Below, piece after piece: positions 38,461 to 51,100 of a stretch of DNA of 64,000 nt; positions within the stretch are counted from its first letter, which is position 1; each line of letters opens with the position of its first letter. Origin of the DNA: Hymenolepis diminuta (Eukaryota > Platyhelminthes > Cestoda > Cyclophyllidea > Hymenolepididae). Where the stretch lies: assembly GCA_900708905.1 (NCBI GenBank), contig CAADRB010000011.1, forward strand, positions 881,035-945,034, written 5' to 3'. The translations under genes and the position numbers were made by a program. The notes under the pieces were generated by a model. It had not been told where the DNA came from and made no database searches. It was given only the letters and a program-made list of their open reading frames with translations.

Positions 38461-40435
38461 ATGGGTTTCCATGAGCAGATTTCTAATTCGATGAGAAATT
38501 TGTGTGATTCTTCTAATGATAACCAAACAGATAATCAACCAGAAGAAAATGCCTCCGCCGCAGGAATGCGAGCTTTAACTAAAAACCGGGTCCAGAACAA
38601 GCCAGTTGAAGAAGTTAAGTCCGAAAATAGAATTCAGCCAGTTACTTTTAAACATGTTGAGAAGGGTACCCCAAATTCAAATAAAGCTGTTGATAAAAAA
38701 TCTGAGCCAGATGCTACACATGATTCATCAAATCAGCAGCCACAACACTTTAAAAGTGAGTTTATTTTTGCCAGTTATCTGCAGAATATGAGTGGCACTC
38801 TTAACTTTTTAAAATTTGTTTTAAGAGAAGGCGAAGCGAAGATTTGATACAACCGTCGACTTACCCCTGGGTAAACCAAAGGGAAAGTATGTTGGTTCTT
38901 CTCGCATTGAAGATTCAAGTACGTCGACCTTTCCAGACAACAAAACTTCATCTGACTCCAGGACTAATCAACCCCCATTCCAACCACCTATTCAGGAGCG
39001 AACGGGAGAACCGCAGATCATTCGAAATTCATCCTCTTTTAGAACACCCCATTCACGAACATTTCCAGCGCGAGATCAATATGATATAGAGAATTCAGAA
39101 CGACCAAACTGTCAAAATTCAAAATGTCAAGTATCACAGAAGGCAGTAGTAACGGATGTTGATCCACAGGTCGTTGAGAACTCACTTCGAGTCAATCAGG
39201 TGACTCTTTCGTTTGGTTTCCGTGTTTTAAGAAATGTGGCGCTAATCGATCCAACTACACATATAGCAAGCAGTTCTTCCCACTTGGGGGGTAAATCGCC
39301 ACTCTACCTACTGGCGTACTGTTTAAAAAGTGGTTTATTTTTAATGTGCTTATATTTTATTTCTTTTTAGGGATCAAATTTTTGCATACTCCAACTGTGT
39401 ACCAACCACGACCACGGTCATCTATCACAGCTGGAAATCAAGTGATGTCTTCCACGTCCAGATCGTCCAGCCATCCAGCTATAGAAGAGATAACAATAGA
39501 AGCGCTGTTCGAAAAGATGAGGACGTATTCTGGATCAATGCGGGCAACAAGAGCTTTCAGAGATGATAAGAGCGTCAAAAAAGTTCTTGGTTCTCCTGAA
39601 TTTTCAGCACTTTCCTCCCGGATAGAAACAAAACATTCTGAGAGCAAAGAAAGACTAATCGTTATTGGGGAAGAGATTTTTTTATTTGTGAAGAAAAAAC
39701 CACTAAGATTTTCAAATCGGAAAGTTTTTATCGATCATTATTTGTAATTTTCAATCTGTTTTTGCCTTTACTGTACGCTTACTTTTGCAGATAGTCAGGT
39801 ACTCATTTTTCTCATTTTAGAAACTTCTTATTCTCAGATGAAAATTTAAGGCGCGATACTTATCTTCGAGAACTTATGAGTGGCAATAATGGAATATGTC
39901 CCCTTTTAGCGTTACTTAAATTTCCTCGATTGATACTTATTGAAGCTGAAGTTGAGGATTTGTTTAGATGGGGTTTCACAACGAATGTCGTACAAGTGGT
40001 CGCCAAAAAAGCAGATAATACGGTAGGGTTTCGGGCCCTTCATATGCCATCTGATAACCAGTTCAACATTGATGTCCACTCTTCTAATGACCAGGAAATT
40101 GCTCAAATAGGTTCAGATAGCCAGGACAACACTCGTGGCCTGTCTCAAGAAAATTCTCAGGTGAAACAATAGGTGTTCTATGGTTCACTCTGCTTGTATA
40201 TTTGTTTATAGGTACATAGTTTTTTTAACGTGAAAGTGGTAACCCGACTGCAAAAATCTCATTTTTCCCTTTTACCGTGAAATTGTAAAATAAATTATAA
40301 AATAACGACTGATTGTATCTTTTTTAGCATATGGGAGTGAATATAAGGGTGGTTACAGAAATAAGCGCCTCAAAGCAGCCTGAGTCAAGTCATAATGCAG
40401 ACATAGATTTTTTTATTTCCGGCACAGATTTGTAA
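38461..40435 (+). CDS. La-motif protein, LARP1-like, copy A (no DM15 seen)
   Basis: Five exons: 38461-38755, 38826-39290, 39371-39743, 39821-40160, 40328-40435; 526 residues; phases 1, 1, 2, 0. The start is the first ATG of the exon. The N-terminus is polar and disordered. A basic KKAKRRF block follows the first intron and recalls the KK...KW block near the LARP1 N-terminus. Residues about 290-375 hold a region shared with copy B (MRATRAFRDDKSVKKVL; IGEEIFLFVKKKP). The La motif spans about 370-450: FLFSDENLRRDTYL, GICPLLALLKFPRL. La motifs bind RNA 3' ends or poly(A). Of the usual pocket residues (Gln, Tyr, Tyr, Asp, Phe, Phe) the Asp and last Phe remain, while the Tyr pair reads Phe-Leu. No RRM or DM15 region follows; the last exon gives a short acidic tail. 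Likely a cytoplasmic mRNA-binding protein with altered specificity. Strong paralogue of the minus-strand gene at 59,966-62,228. Confidence 0.75.
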
Positions 40436-43400
40436 TTTACCACTGAATTCCTGAACTGTTGGTTGTTACTAGTGATGGTACTGGTTATTAATGAAATATT
40501 GCTTGTAGAAACAAATGTTTCCTTGCCATTCTGCGTCTTGATTAATTTAAATTTTTCAAGGGTCGTAATGCCTTGTTTGATTAGGTTGAAATTGGCTTTT
40601 TAATGAATTAAAAAATTCCTTGTTGCAGAGTAATGATTATTGAAAGTAATTTTGGCCTCTGAGTCGATGTGATGTTTGAACTATAAAAACGGGGTAGCCC
40701 ATAGTAGCAGCAGTTTTAACCAAAAAGCTTTTTTAATAGTCCGACCGTAGACCTCTTACCTGTTTAATTTACTAGTGCAGTCAATTATCTGTTGATTGTG
40801 TTAATACTTATTATTAATAGAACTGTCCAGTTAACTTAAAATTCAACTTGTCGAATACAACAAGCGTGGAGAGAAGAATTCCGTATCCAATCACGCCTCT
40901 TGGTTTTTTTCGCTACCCGATTTGCATTTCATACAATTATTCCGAATTCAGGTCTGCTTAATGAAATGAACAGAGAGTGCTTTTATGAATGTAACTCAAT
41001 ATTACAAGTCAAAGCTGGAAATAAAGGTTAAATACAGAAAAGGAAATCATAGAAACTCACGCAGCTCTCTTCAATCTAACAGAACTTTAAAGCTATGCAG
41101 TTATTGTCCAGTTCAAGTAAATGGGCTCATTATTACCATAAAAAAACTGTGCTAATATTATTCTCATTTAAAATTTATTTTTCTGAACCCTTGCGGTACT
41201 TTTAATCAAACGTTAAGATAAAATTTTATACGGGAACAAAATTTTTCAAACTTAATGTGCTACTTAATCGGCATTCCTTGTCAGTACCTGTTTAATTCAA
41301 TGAGCTACACGTCATCAAGGCACAGTGCTGCATCTCATCTTTCAGTTTGGATAGATATTAATAGTAACCATCTGATCCCCTCGATGTCTTCAATCCGATT
41401 ACCGTTGCTAATTTTACCTCCGGTACCTTGCGTGACCCCATTTCACTTTATGTTGACGTTGCGCTCTTATCCGCTAATAGCAATCATAGCCTATACACAA
41501 TATTAATACAAGATTAATATTGATCGTCAGAATGTTTTTAAACTTACCATGTATTATCCAGTAGTTTAGGTTTTAGCAATAGAGACAAGCTTGTGGTTTA
41601 TTTAATCCAGCCCTATTTTGAGTCATTGTAATTAGATTCTTATTCACATATATGTTCCACTCGAGTACTCCTTGTCGTCTTCTCAAACTTTGACACTTAT
41701 TTTACTTCACATAATCACCTCATCCCAAATGCTTCCATTCCTGTAAACTGACCAAGACCTTGTTGCGATTATCATGAAGTGCTTTCCATGAAATATAGCT
41801 TCAAGTCGTATTTAATTTGCCTCTACTTTAGCTATTACTAGGCAAGATTTAGCAAAAAGCAAAGCCCTACAAAAATTCTGTTCATACTCAAAAATATGTC
41901 AGCTTAAGCTCCGATTAATTATAACCTATATTTTCATTAGATAGTTTATATCGATTAAACTGGAGGTCGTGGGTTAAATATCCACCAGAACCTTGTTATT
42001 CATCATTGAGAAATGCCACACAACCTAATAGTGATTATGTAAGTGATAAAGAATAAGTTTAAGGGGATGCCTATTATGGGCTGAAAATTAGTGTTGCAAA
42101 CATTTTTTCTTTATTTGGTCAGTTAAGTACTGTTTCTTCGAAGGCATCTTCCACTTACAAATTGTTAAAGCCATATCATCAGTATCAAATTTGATCGAGC
42201 TTGTTAAAAAGATAAATATCATTATAAGTAGTAAATCTGATTGTCGAATAAAATTGCATTTTAACCAAGAATCCATTTGGTTTTACCCATTCTTTTAGAG
42301 GTTACGAGTTCAAAATTGTGTTCAATTGACTATTTGTACTTCCGTGCTGGATTTTGTACCTAGTTGTATCTAATAATAATTTAACTGTCAGTTTAGGAAA
42401 GTGTTTTCTAACTCTCATCTTGGGTAGAGAGTTGTATCACGGAGCCTTCCTGTAGAAAGACTCGAATTCCGTCATCCTCTAAATTGTCCAGACTTAATCA
42501 GTGCAGTTGACCATTCTGTTTACTATTTGTATGCCTATGTGAATCGACCCATAACCTCTGACATTGCAGAGGAGTACGGTTGCCAAAGCACCATACTGAA
42601 CAAGACCACTTATTAATTTATTATCAGAAGTATTAGAGGTAATCTATGGAAGCAGCAATATATGTTACCATGAGATAGTTTCATGTAACGTTATATATAC
42701 AAGTTATTTTAAAATGTAAAATGCATTACTGAGTTTCGGCATGGTAACTGGTTTCACTCTAATCTACACGAAGTCTTCCTTTAGAATCCTTGTCTTAGTG
42801 TCCTGAGTTGGCAAGTTTAATAGGCAGACCTGTCGTGTATTCAATACAGTCATATATTCCACTCATGTATTATCAGTCTTAAGTGTCATGTGATGACTTT
42901 GTATAGCTACTTATTGGACGAACCAAGTTCGCTAGACAACTAGACCTTACACTTTTAATGTACATGTTTACCTCCGCTCGCTCATTTATTGTTTTTTTCT
43001 CTCTTACACTTTTCCTTGTATAATATGGATCCAGTCCCTTCTTAACTTCTGGTCTTCAGACTTTTGAAAGAAATATATTTGAAAGGATTCTATTGCATGA
43101 TAACAGTCTCGACTGAATGATGGAGAATATTTATCAAGGTTTATTCTTCCTTCTAGACCAGTCATCAGCCATAGCAGAAGCTTAGGAATCATAATAAAGG
43201 TTGAGTGCCCATGTTCTTGTCAACTAAAATTATTTTTCGGTATGAGAAAGGATTCCCATTTTAATAATACAAATATCGAAAATGTAGATCTCATTAATTT
43301 ACTCATATCATCGTTCAGCTGTGAATCGTACCTATATGCTCGAATTTGAATAGCTGCTTTAAACGAAGGTGGTCGGTAGTATTGGAAAATTATCATCTAT

Positions 43401-43887
43401 TCATATTTTCATACATATATAAAAGTGACGTTACCAAATGTCTAATCTTTCTAAAATCGTTGCATGTGTATCTGAATCGTATTCAGTTTAACTAAGTTCG
43501 AAAGCTCTGATTCAATTTTAACGAAATATTAAAGCCAGTATTTAACCTTCAATAAAGGAAATAATATAATCGTTGTTTAAAAGCGAATTACTTTTTATCC
43601 AAGAAAAATTAATGAAGAATTTGTATAGTTATTAAATGTACTAATTTACTTAGTCGTTACTCAAGAATAATTTTGGGAAGATTGCTGAAGTCTGCTTAAT
43701 CCCGTGTTATTATTGAGTTCTGGCCCTTGCTGGTTATTTCGAGAGACTGATTAGGTAATAACTTATACAGTATACAATTTTTGACATTAAGTCATTAGTC
43801 AAAACTTATCAAATTATCGCAGTTATATCATCGAATAATGTGTCGAACTTTGAGGATTTTCAAATAGGTTCAGTTATAAATTGGTAG
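40436..43887. other. Intergenic region, no supported gene
   Basis: 3' UTR of La-motif copy A, then AT-rich sequence without exon chains. No repeat pair identified inside it. Confidence 0.45.
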
Positions 43888-44139
43888 ATACGATTTGACG
43901 CCGACAACAGATCTACGAACTTGCATATAGGAATTAAAATAATCCTCGCAAATCGATCTGTGCTGTGTACACAATTTAAAATTAATCTGCCCGCCGAATT
44001 TTTGAAAAAAAGCAAACTACCGGAACCGTTGATCGAGGTGTTCCACTGTAGTAAAGGAGAGTTATGGTATGATGTAGTGGTCGCAAAAAAGTTTGGTAGC
44101 AGATACTCAGATAGCAATAATAGTAGTGAAAATAGTTAA
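43888..44139 (+). CDS. Orphan exon candidate, unknown protein
   Basis: A frame open from a possible acceptor (attggtag, ending 43887) to a TAG stop at 44139, 83 codons, with balanced and charged composition. It contains FKINLPAEFLKKSKLPEPL and KGELWYDVVVAKK, followed by a Ser/Asn tail. The composition looks coding, unlike neighbouring frames, but I find no upstream exon, start codon or family. It may be the last exon of an unseen gene or a relic. Confidence 0.2.
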   Translation: MRFDADNRSTNLHIGIKIILANRSVLCTQFKINLPAEFLKKSKLPEPLIEVFHCSKGELWYDVVVAKKFGSRYSDSNNSSENS

Positions 44140-44159
44140 GTTCAGAGGTCCTCACTAAG

Positions 44160-44290
44160 GAAGTGTAGCGGCACTAGAGAGAGATATGATGGCGAGAAAT
44201 GAAGTGTATATCGGCTGGTTAAATAGAGACCCAATTTGTGTAAGCACAGAGACCTGACGTGTACAGAGCTATGACCTGATATGCTTGTCA
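44160..44290 (+). repeat. Interspersed repeat R3, copy 1
   Basis: Same-orientation match to about 45,225-45,345: 'tgtgtaagcacagagacct' against 'tgtgtaagcgcggagacct', with 'cagagct' / 'catagagctg' downstream and a looser GA-rich match upstream. Family unknown. Confidence 0.5.
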
Positions 44291-45224
44291 GCCAGAGAAC
44301 ATCCGTTATATAGCTTGGTGACAGTAAGAGAATGCAAATCTCCCTGAAAAAAACATTACCTTTCTAAATAGTAGAACTTGCTGTGGGGCTTGAATGCAGT
44401 TATTTGTGTCGATAGATTTTGCCGTTCGTGAATTCCCTTTGGCTTTGTAATGTTTGCCCCTTGTCTTTTTCCTCCTACATCAGAGGGTGCATTCATTGAC
44501 TCTCTGTAAAGCTCAGCCAATCGCAACTAGCGAATTTGCGATTCTGGCTTCTTGATGGGCTCTAGAATGGTGAGCTTGAGGTCATTGTAGAGTTTTGTGG
44601 TCAATTTTCCGATAATTTACAACATGAGCGTTGTTTTATCAACATGTATTAACTATTGACAATGGCTATTTTCTACGTACTAAACTGACGCTCAAGAAAT
44701 TTTGGTCAAAGCAGAAGATCTGACACGTTGTAAATCACGTGTAAAATCATTAATCATTACTATTCAGAAGAATGTCAGTTCTTGTTGGGTCAAAATTATA
44801 TGCCGTACACTATATGGTTAACCAACGCTCATCACGTCACAGTTATATGCACATCAAGTTCCTTCGGTTACTCAAAAATCGGATCTCTTAGCATCTCCAA
44901 TCTATTGTATCATTGGTCTTATCTCTATCTTTCTGTCATCGTTGTCATTATTTCGTAAAGTTTTTTTCAACAGACTTTCACTTCTTCACTATTATTACTA
45001 CTCTGGGGTATTATAGCTCTTAAATTAGGTGATTCCATGATCTGCTATATAATTTGAGAAGGTCTGAAGCATTCTAATCTGTTGAAGCGTTTTGACATTA
45101 CTGTTTGGATCAGAAAGATGTTGCTTCGAAGAACTTCTAATGTTCAAGAGCCATTTTACTCAGAATTGTTGAGATTAAACATTTTTGTTGGGTAACTGTT
45201 CTGACAATAAACAGAGTGAGTGAG

Positions 45225-45345
45225 AGAGAACGTAAGGTGATACAGTGACTTGGAGATGCAATCCATGCCAGTTCATTGTGTAGATATCCGAAATATGTGT
45301 AAGCGCGGAGACCTAGGGTGCATAGAGCTGCGTCCGCTTATAAAC
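45225..45345 (+). repeat. Interspersed repeat R3, copy 2
   Basis: Partner of 44,160-44,290, about 1 kb apart in direct orientation; the best block is around 45,296-45,335. Confidence 0.5.
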
Positions 45346-46159
45346 TTTAGAAGATCAATGAAATTACTCTCTGGTTTCAATTAGTAATCATATTGTAAGA
45401 GATTTCGAAGGTACATGATACCAATGGGTAAACTGTTTACTAAGGGACTGGACTAATATCAGCCGATTTAATTCGTCAGGTGAATTAAGGTGGTGGAATA
45501 ACAACCGTCAGGCGATTAATTGGAATTGGATGATAAAAGGCTTTGTTGAGATTGAATTAACATTAATTGAGAACTTAAAACCCTAGCGCATTTTAACTGA
45601 AACATGGAAAAAGTAACGGTTTTATAGGAAACAGTTCAAAAAGGAATTTTACTGTTTCTTTAATGGTTACTTTAAAATGTGTTATGTTTGATAAATTGTC
45701 GCTATCTGAAGTGAACCATGTGATACGATACCATTGACCTTAAATGTTGTCAGTGCAGCTCAATGTACATTGAAATCCTTGATCTACACATCATCAAGAT
45801 ATAGTTTTTTTTGCATGATAGATTATTCAATAATACCTAAGTGACGTCTAGCTCCCCTATTCCCTTGTTTGTAGTGGAGTGTAAGCCAATAATTGGCGTG
45901 GTGATTTGACCTCTAGCGAAAACGTTCTAATTTACATTAACCTTACTAACGCTGACCTAATATGGTTCATTGATCTTATACAGACCCTATTTCGATTCAC
46001 AGCCTTATGTCTGCTAACTCAAATCCCGATTAATCCGCAATGAATTTCTACTCTCTGAAAGTAACATTTTTCTACTTTAAATAGGGTAAAAAGCTTTTAC
46101 TCCTCATAAAGCCTTCAATTCTCTAGATAATTTGTAAATTTCCTGATTCATGGCTTTCA

Positions 46160-46270
46160 ATCATTCCATAATTATGCGATGAATTTTGAAGAAAACAATA
46201 GAACCCTTCTGTTCCATATAAATCTGTTTAGCAATTCAGAGTTCGTTGCAAAAGCACCCATGTTTATTTG
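46160..46270 (+). repeat. Interspersed repeat R5, copy 2
   Basis: Partner of 35,330-35,492; shorter by an internal segment. Confidence 0.45.
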
Positions 46271-47633
46271 ATGAAACCTACTAAGTCGTTCATAATCTAT
46301 TTGTCTTTCACCATCACACCAGCTCTGTTGGCTCTTTCCACAAATTAATAATTTTTACTTCCAAACAGCAATATGTGTAGCTCAGTTCTATCCATTTATA
46401 TAAAGTCTTTTTAAGTTGAATAATGTGCCTTGGAGTAACTGCAATTTCTTCCATCCTAATCTAAGTCAGCTGTAGTCAAGCGATATCTAGTCGACACATA
46501 GATCATATCTGAGAGAAACTGGAATTCAAAGATTTACAATAGCGTGGAAGAGTCCTACTTTGGAAACTTATACATCTACATCACCATCAACTGAGAAAAA
46601 TACTACTTCTGAGACTAATTAACGTCCAAGTGCTCCAAAGATGTCATATGTATTACCAAATCATAGTCGAAAATTATCATATTATCACAGATATAACGTT
46701 CATGTGTCTCATTAAAGTAGATCATTCTATATAACCCCGTCTACTGCGATTTTCAAATGAGTTCTGTTGAAAATTTTTTGACTTGATTGGACGTCGGGGG
46801 CAAATCTAAGAAAATATACGCATATAAGGGCATTGGGTTCACCCGAAGAAACTGATTTTAGTAGTATAAACGAACTAAAGATACTTTACCTTGCGGATTT
46901 TCAAGAAAATCTAATTGGAACTGTTGATCGAGAGCCTTCGCTATTAGAAAGAAAAAAACAAAAATATAACGGAGAAAATATTGGAACAACTTAATAAATG
47001 AAATTCGAAAAAGGGCATTTATACTTTCTTTAAAATTTTTCTACAAACGAGTTTTCGTTCGCTAAAAAAATCAAATAATGCAAGACAAAATATACTATTT
47101 TCCACCTTGTATGAAAAGGACGTTATCAGTTTCTTATTTTCCCAACACTCTATAAGCCTATCCCACTAATTCTGTTATCAACATTCCCGCTCATTTCAAC
47201 GCAGCATATCCGTTAAGTCAAAAACAAAAACGATTTTCCATACCCAAGTCAGCCGAGTAAGTGCACAACTATTTAGTGGTTTGCAAGATAGCTCTAGTTC
47301 TGTGGTCAGTCACACTCACAGAGACACTTTCGTAAAGCTAAACATATCAAAAAACCTCCCACTGTTATTTAAGCAATTATTTTTTCAACCTTTCAAAATA
47401 ATGGACTTCTTGAATCGCACTTCAAATTAATAACACAAACCCCAACGAAGTCAGGTTCAATGAAGTAGCCACCGTTTAAGAATAATCATCTAAGATAGCA
47501 GTACTATCCTTAAATGGATTACAACGAATGACGTCTACTGAAACATTTGACCTCCATACCATTAAAATTTCGGCTACTAGCCGAACAAATAATAACTTGA
47601 CGCCGGGGCGTATCTGTCCTGATTCGCTTAGGT

Positions 47634-47830
47634 TTAGGAGTGTAAGTGTAACTGTAGTGACTTGACCTTTGGTATAAATACCCCAGTTCTAATTACGCTT
47701 CTTTGACTCGCACGTGCCGTTAGTTGCTGTATATTCGCTACTGCAAAAATAATCAATATCGAAAGACAGAATATTCTAAAATTTACCGCATTGCTAGTAT
47801 CACTAATTGATAACTCAAACACTATATTAA
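47634..47830 (-). other. Possible alternative or relic terminal exon (membrane segment)
   Basis: On the minus strand an acceptor-like ttggtag is followed by a phase-1-compatible frame of 65 codons ending in TAA. It holds a hydrophobic run (FRIFCLSILIIFAVANI) and then a basic stretch (TARASQRS). The layout of two bases, membrane segment and basic tail mirrors the true last exon of the FnIII gene at 48138-48292. It could be an alternative 3' end or an old copy, or chance. Confidence 0.2.
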
Positions 47831-47935
47831 CTACCAAATATGAACTCGCTATAATAGCTTGTATCGTAACTTTTAACTAAAATACTCATAAAAATTTGCT
47901 ATTCGATAATACGCCTTTCACAAATCTGCTGGAAA

Positions 47936-47941
47936 TTTATT
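47936..47941 (-). terminator. Poly-A signal of the FnIII membrane protein gene
   Basis: AATAAA on the minus strand about 200 bases beyond the stop codon at 48138-48140. Confidence 0.4.
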
Positions 47942-48137
47942 GCTGTCATTAAAATATATTTTTTTAACAGGCTGATAGACATGTGACAATGCACTTACCA
48001 TCATTGAAGGAAATGGTTGTCATCGGGCCTCTAAAATGCAAGACACAAAGTGCTCGAAGAAGCAACAACACGTCAAAAAAATCACACAAAGATGGTACTA
48101 CAACGATAACAGATCAATAACTGAGAAGCGACGCCGC

Positions 48138-51100
48138 TTACGGCACAATATCAACTTCGAGTTTGCGATTAAATAGGCGATGAAGGGCAGGAATTCTATT
48201 GCGCAATGCGAAGAGAATAAGGAATGTGAGAAGTATAAAGAGAGGAATTAAGATGAAGACCGCGATTATATTTCGGAAGTAAGTTTCAACATCTAAAAAG
48301 AAAAAGCGGAGAAATTTTCAAAAACTCGATAATTATGGGGATTCGAACAGATAGGAAAATGTATGGATCGCGAAAAGAAAAATAAGCGAATTTTCGAAAA
48401 ATAAGTCCGTTCTAATGGTTTCCAGGCGTTTAAACGTGCTTAGTTCTCAGTACACTACGAAGTTTAGAAACCGGTTGTTCAGATATAAATGTGAAGTACA
48501 CGCTTAGGGTAACGAAATAACTGTCATGTAAAACTGAACGTCACAGATTCTGACTACCAAGTGATTTTACGTTAATGCAGGCTGACGCTCAAAGAAAAAG
48601 TGGATTGTAAAGAACCTTATGTTATAATTGTTCCTTCTAGTTGAACTAATCGAAAAAGAAGCTGATAAATTACTAAATACTTTGTATTTTAAAATAATGA
48701 AGGCCCTATTCTGAACCAAACTTGATCAGACTTGAACGAACCAGCTGCCTAATAATCTTTTCTCTATCCATGCCCTCACTTCGGTTCTCCAAATGATGCG
48801 CCCTAATTCAACTAATTCTCCTTTCTGTGAATTTTACTTTAAAGAACTATTGCCCATCCTCCCCCCCCCCTCCACCCCCAAATGGATGCGTCGGTATTCC
48901 CCATGTTTATTCATCCCTACATGTTAAACGTCTACGCTGTTTCATTGTCTAAAATTAAAATTTAACAATAATCTAGATATTATACCACTGACTTCCTGAT
49001 CTCTGTGAGTAAGGCCTCCAAGGTATATGAAAACGAATATAACGTTTAAAGGACTCACAGAGCAGGTAGAACACACCTTAACTAGGTCACATCTTCGTAA
49101 TTTATGCAATCCGTTTAGGTAGACAAACAATACCTGCTTAACATGGGGAAGAAAATCATGCTCAAATCTAAAAAGGAGCTTATCACGTGCTCAGATACTG
49201 ACAGCCCAGACACCACAGAGTAACTTCTCAATTACCTTGCGTATCAAGAATAAAAAGTTAAGGATTAGAAGTGAGGCGGAGGTTTTTCGGTATCAAAATT
49301 GTAAGTTAAATCCAGAATTATAGTCTAACATTTGATAAAAGAGTTGAAATTTAACAAAATGATATTCTGCTGGTTATTAAATATCTTCACAGCACATTTC
49401 GTGACTTCAAAAATCGATGCAATTTCGATTATTTGACCCATCTCATTGACAGACTATTTGTATTAGAATAACCCCGGCATGTTTCAAAATTCGTATTTTT
49501 AACTGGCAATTTATCATTTAATCAAGACTCGAGTTTTCCCAGTGAAACCCGCAGATCCGGTGTTAGTTAATGACATCCCAGGTTTTATTCAATAGTAAAA
49601 TAGCAACAACTTCATAATATCGGTAATGTCACTTTTCGTGCTCAATCTGATTAATAAATAATTCAAAAAAGATCAAATAGAGAGTATCAAAGAGAAAATT
49701 AGGACAGCGAAACGTGGGAGCTTTAGCCGAACACTTACTAAAAGGAAAAAGAAGACTCAAGTTTGCGAATTTTGCCTTGAAACCAAAGTTATTTAAAAGT
49801 TCAAGTTACGATTTGTTCCCTTTTTGCTTTAATTTCTTGATGAACATTCATTGATGAAGGTCCAAGATGTTACCACTCCACTGAGGGCGAGGGCAGGAAA
49901 AATTATTACAAAATTGGCTTGGACTTAAATACAAATGGAATTTTATATAAAAATTAATGTTATAAGTGTTTTTCATATTTTTTTCATAAAGAAAATAACC
50001 AAATTCTTGAATTTGCTTGTCAGTTAACTTGCGATTATAGTCCAAGTAGAAAGATATGAAATTATCGATTCAATACAGACTTCTCTATCCTAAATTGGAT
50101 AGGGATATGATGTTGCTTCGAAAAAGTAAGAGAAAACGAAATTTCACTCGCCATCGAGTCTGTCCTATTTGGAGACCAGTACATTTCATGACTCCGCGAA
50201 TACCGTTAACCATTAGTAAATTCCTCAAGATGCGTACAATTCTACGAAAATAATGATTAAATCTATTTCATTTGATCAAAAGATCGTAAAGAAACGAGTT
50301 GAACCGAGATTAGTGGAAACTTTAATAAAATATATGCTGAGAGAAGTGAAAAGATAAATTTTGGAATTTCAGTCATAAAATTACAAATTTTACATCTTAA
50401 TGGAAATGAAAAAAAGATAAAAACCAAAAACCAATTAAACATGGCATCAAACATTTGAAGCCAATGTCATCAATGACAAATGGACACGAAACGGTATTGG
50501 ATCTCAAAAGACACCGTGTGCCTCAGAACTGAAATACTTTAAGTCTAGTCTTTAGTTCTTCTTTCAATGTGATACTGAATGTCTTTCAGCAATATTTACC
50601 ACTAACTGTCAAATTATTTTTTTATAAAGCTATTTATCGAAGCGCCATAAGTCCTATAACCAATTTATGGCCATTTCTTATCGATTTAACCTTATTGCTA
50701 AATTTCATTCATTCCCTGTCGTATAAACTAATTATCAATTTTTCCCTATTATCTGACTCTTTTGTGTAAAATATAGTCTGCTACTTAGCTAAATTTAATT
50801 TTACTTGTTTAGAGACTATCAATATACTCTCAATCTTCTTTATGAAAGCGTTTTCCAACACTTACCTTGGGACAGAGGAGTAGCATCAAGAAACCTCCCT
50901 AGTGAAAAACCCGATTTCAGCAACTACTCTATCAGCTGCACTTATTCAGTGGAGTTGGCCGTTCCCCTTGATAACCTTACCCATATTCTGCCTTCATCTT
51001 TATTCTTTCCCAAAGCTTGAAAAACCGATAATTGAGCAAGCTTCTCCGTCTTACACTGTTGATATCTTCGATGTTGTCCTCTCGCAGCAATACGTTTTTC

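Larger units (their letters stand above)
44291..47633. other. Intergenic region with repeat copies, no supported gene
   Basis: Contains R3 copy 2 and R5 copy 2 and no exon chain. Composition between about 44,350 and 46,000 is more even than the surroundings, compatible with mixed transposon remnants. Confidence 0.4.

Noticed and set aside
39791..39798. Possible 8-base micro-exon (atagtcag) before the La-motif exon of copy A
   Set aside because: It would leave a 22-base intron, too short to splice. The direct 39,743 to 39,821 junction fits the phase and restores alignment with copy B.
48330..48350. tRNA B-box-like sequence (GTTCGAATCCC on the minus strand)
   Set aside because: No A box or cloverleaf can be formed with the flanking sequence.
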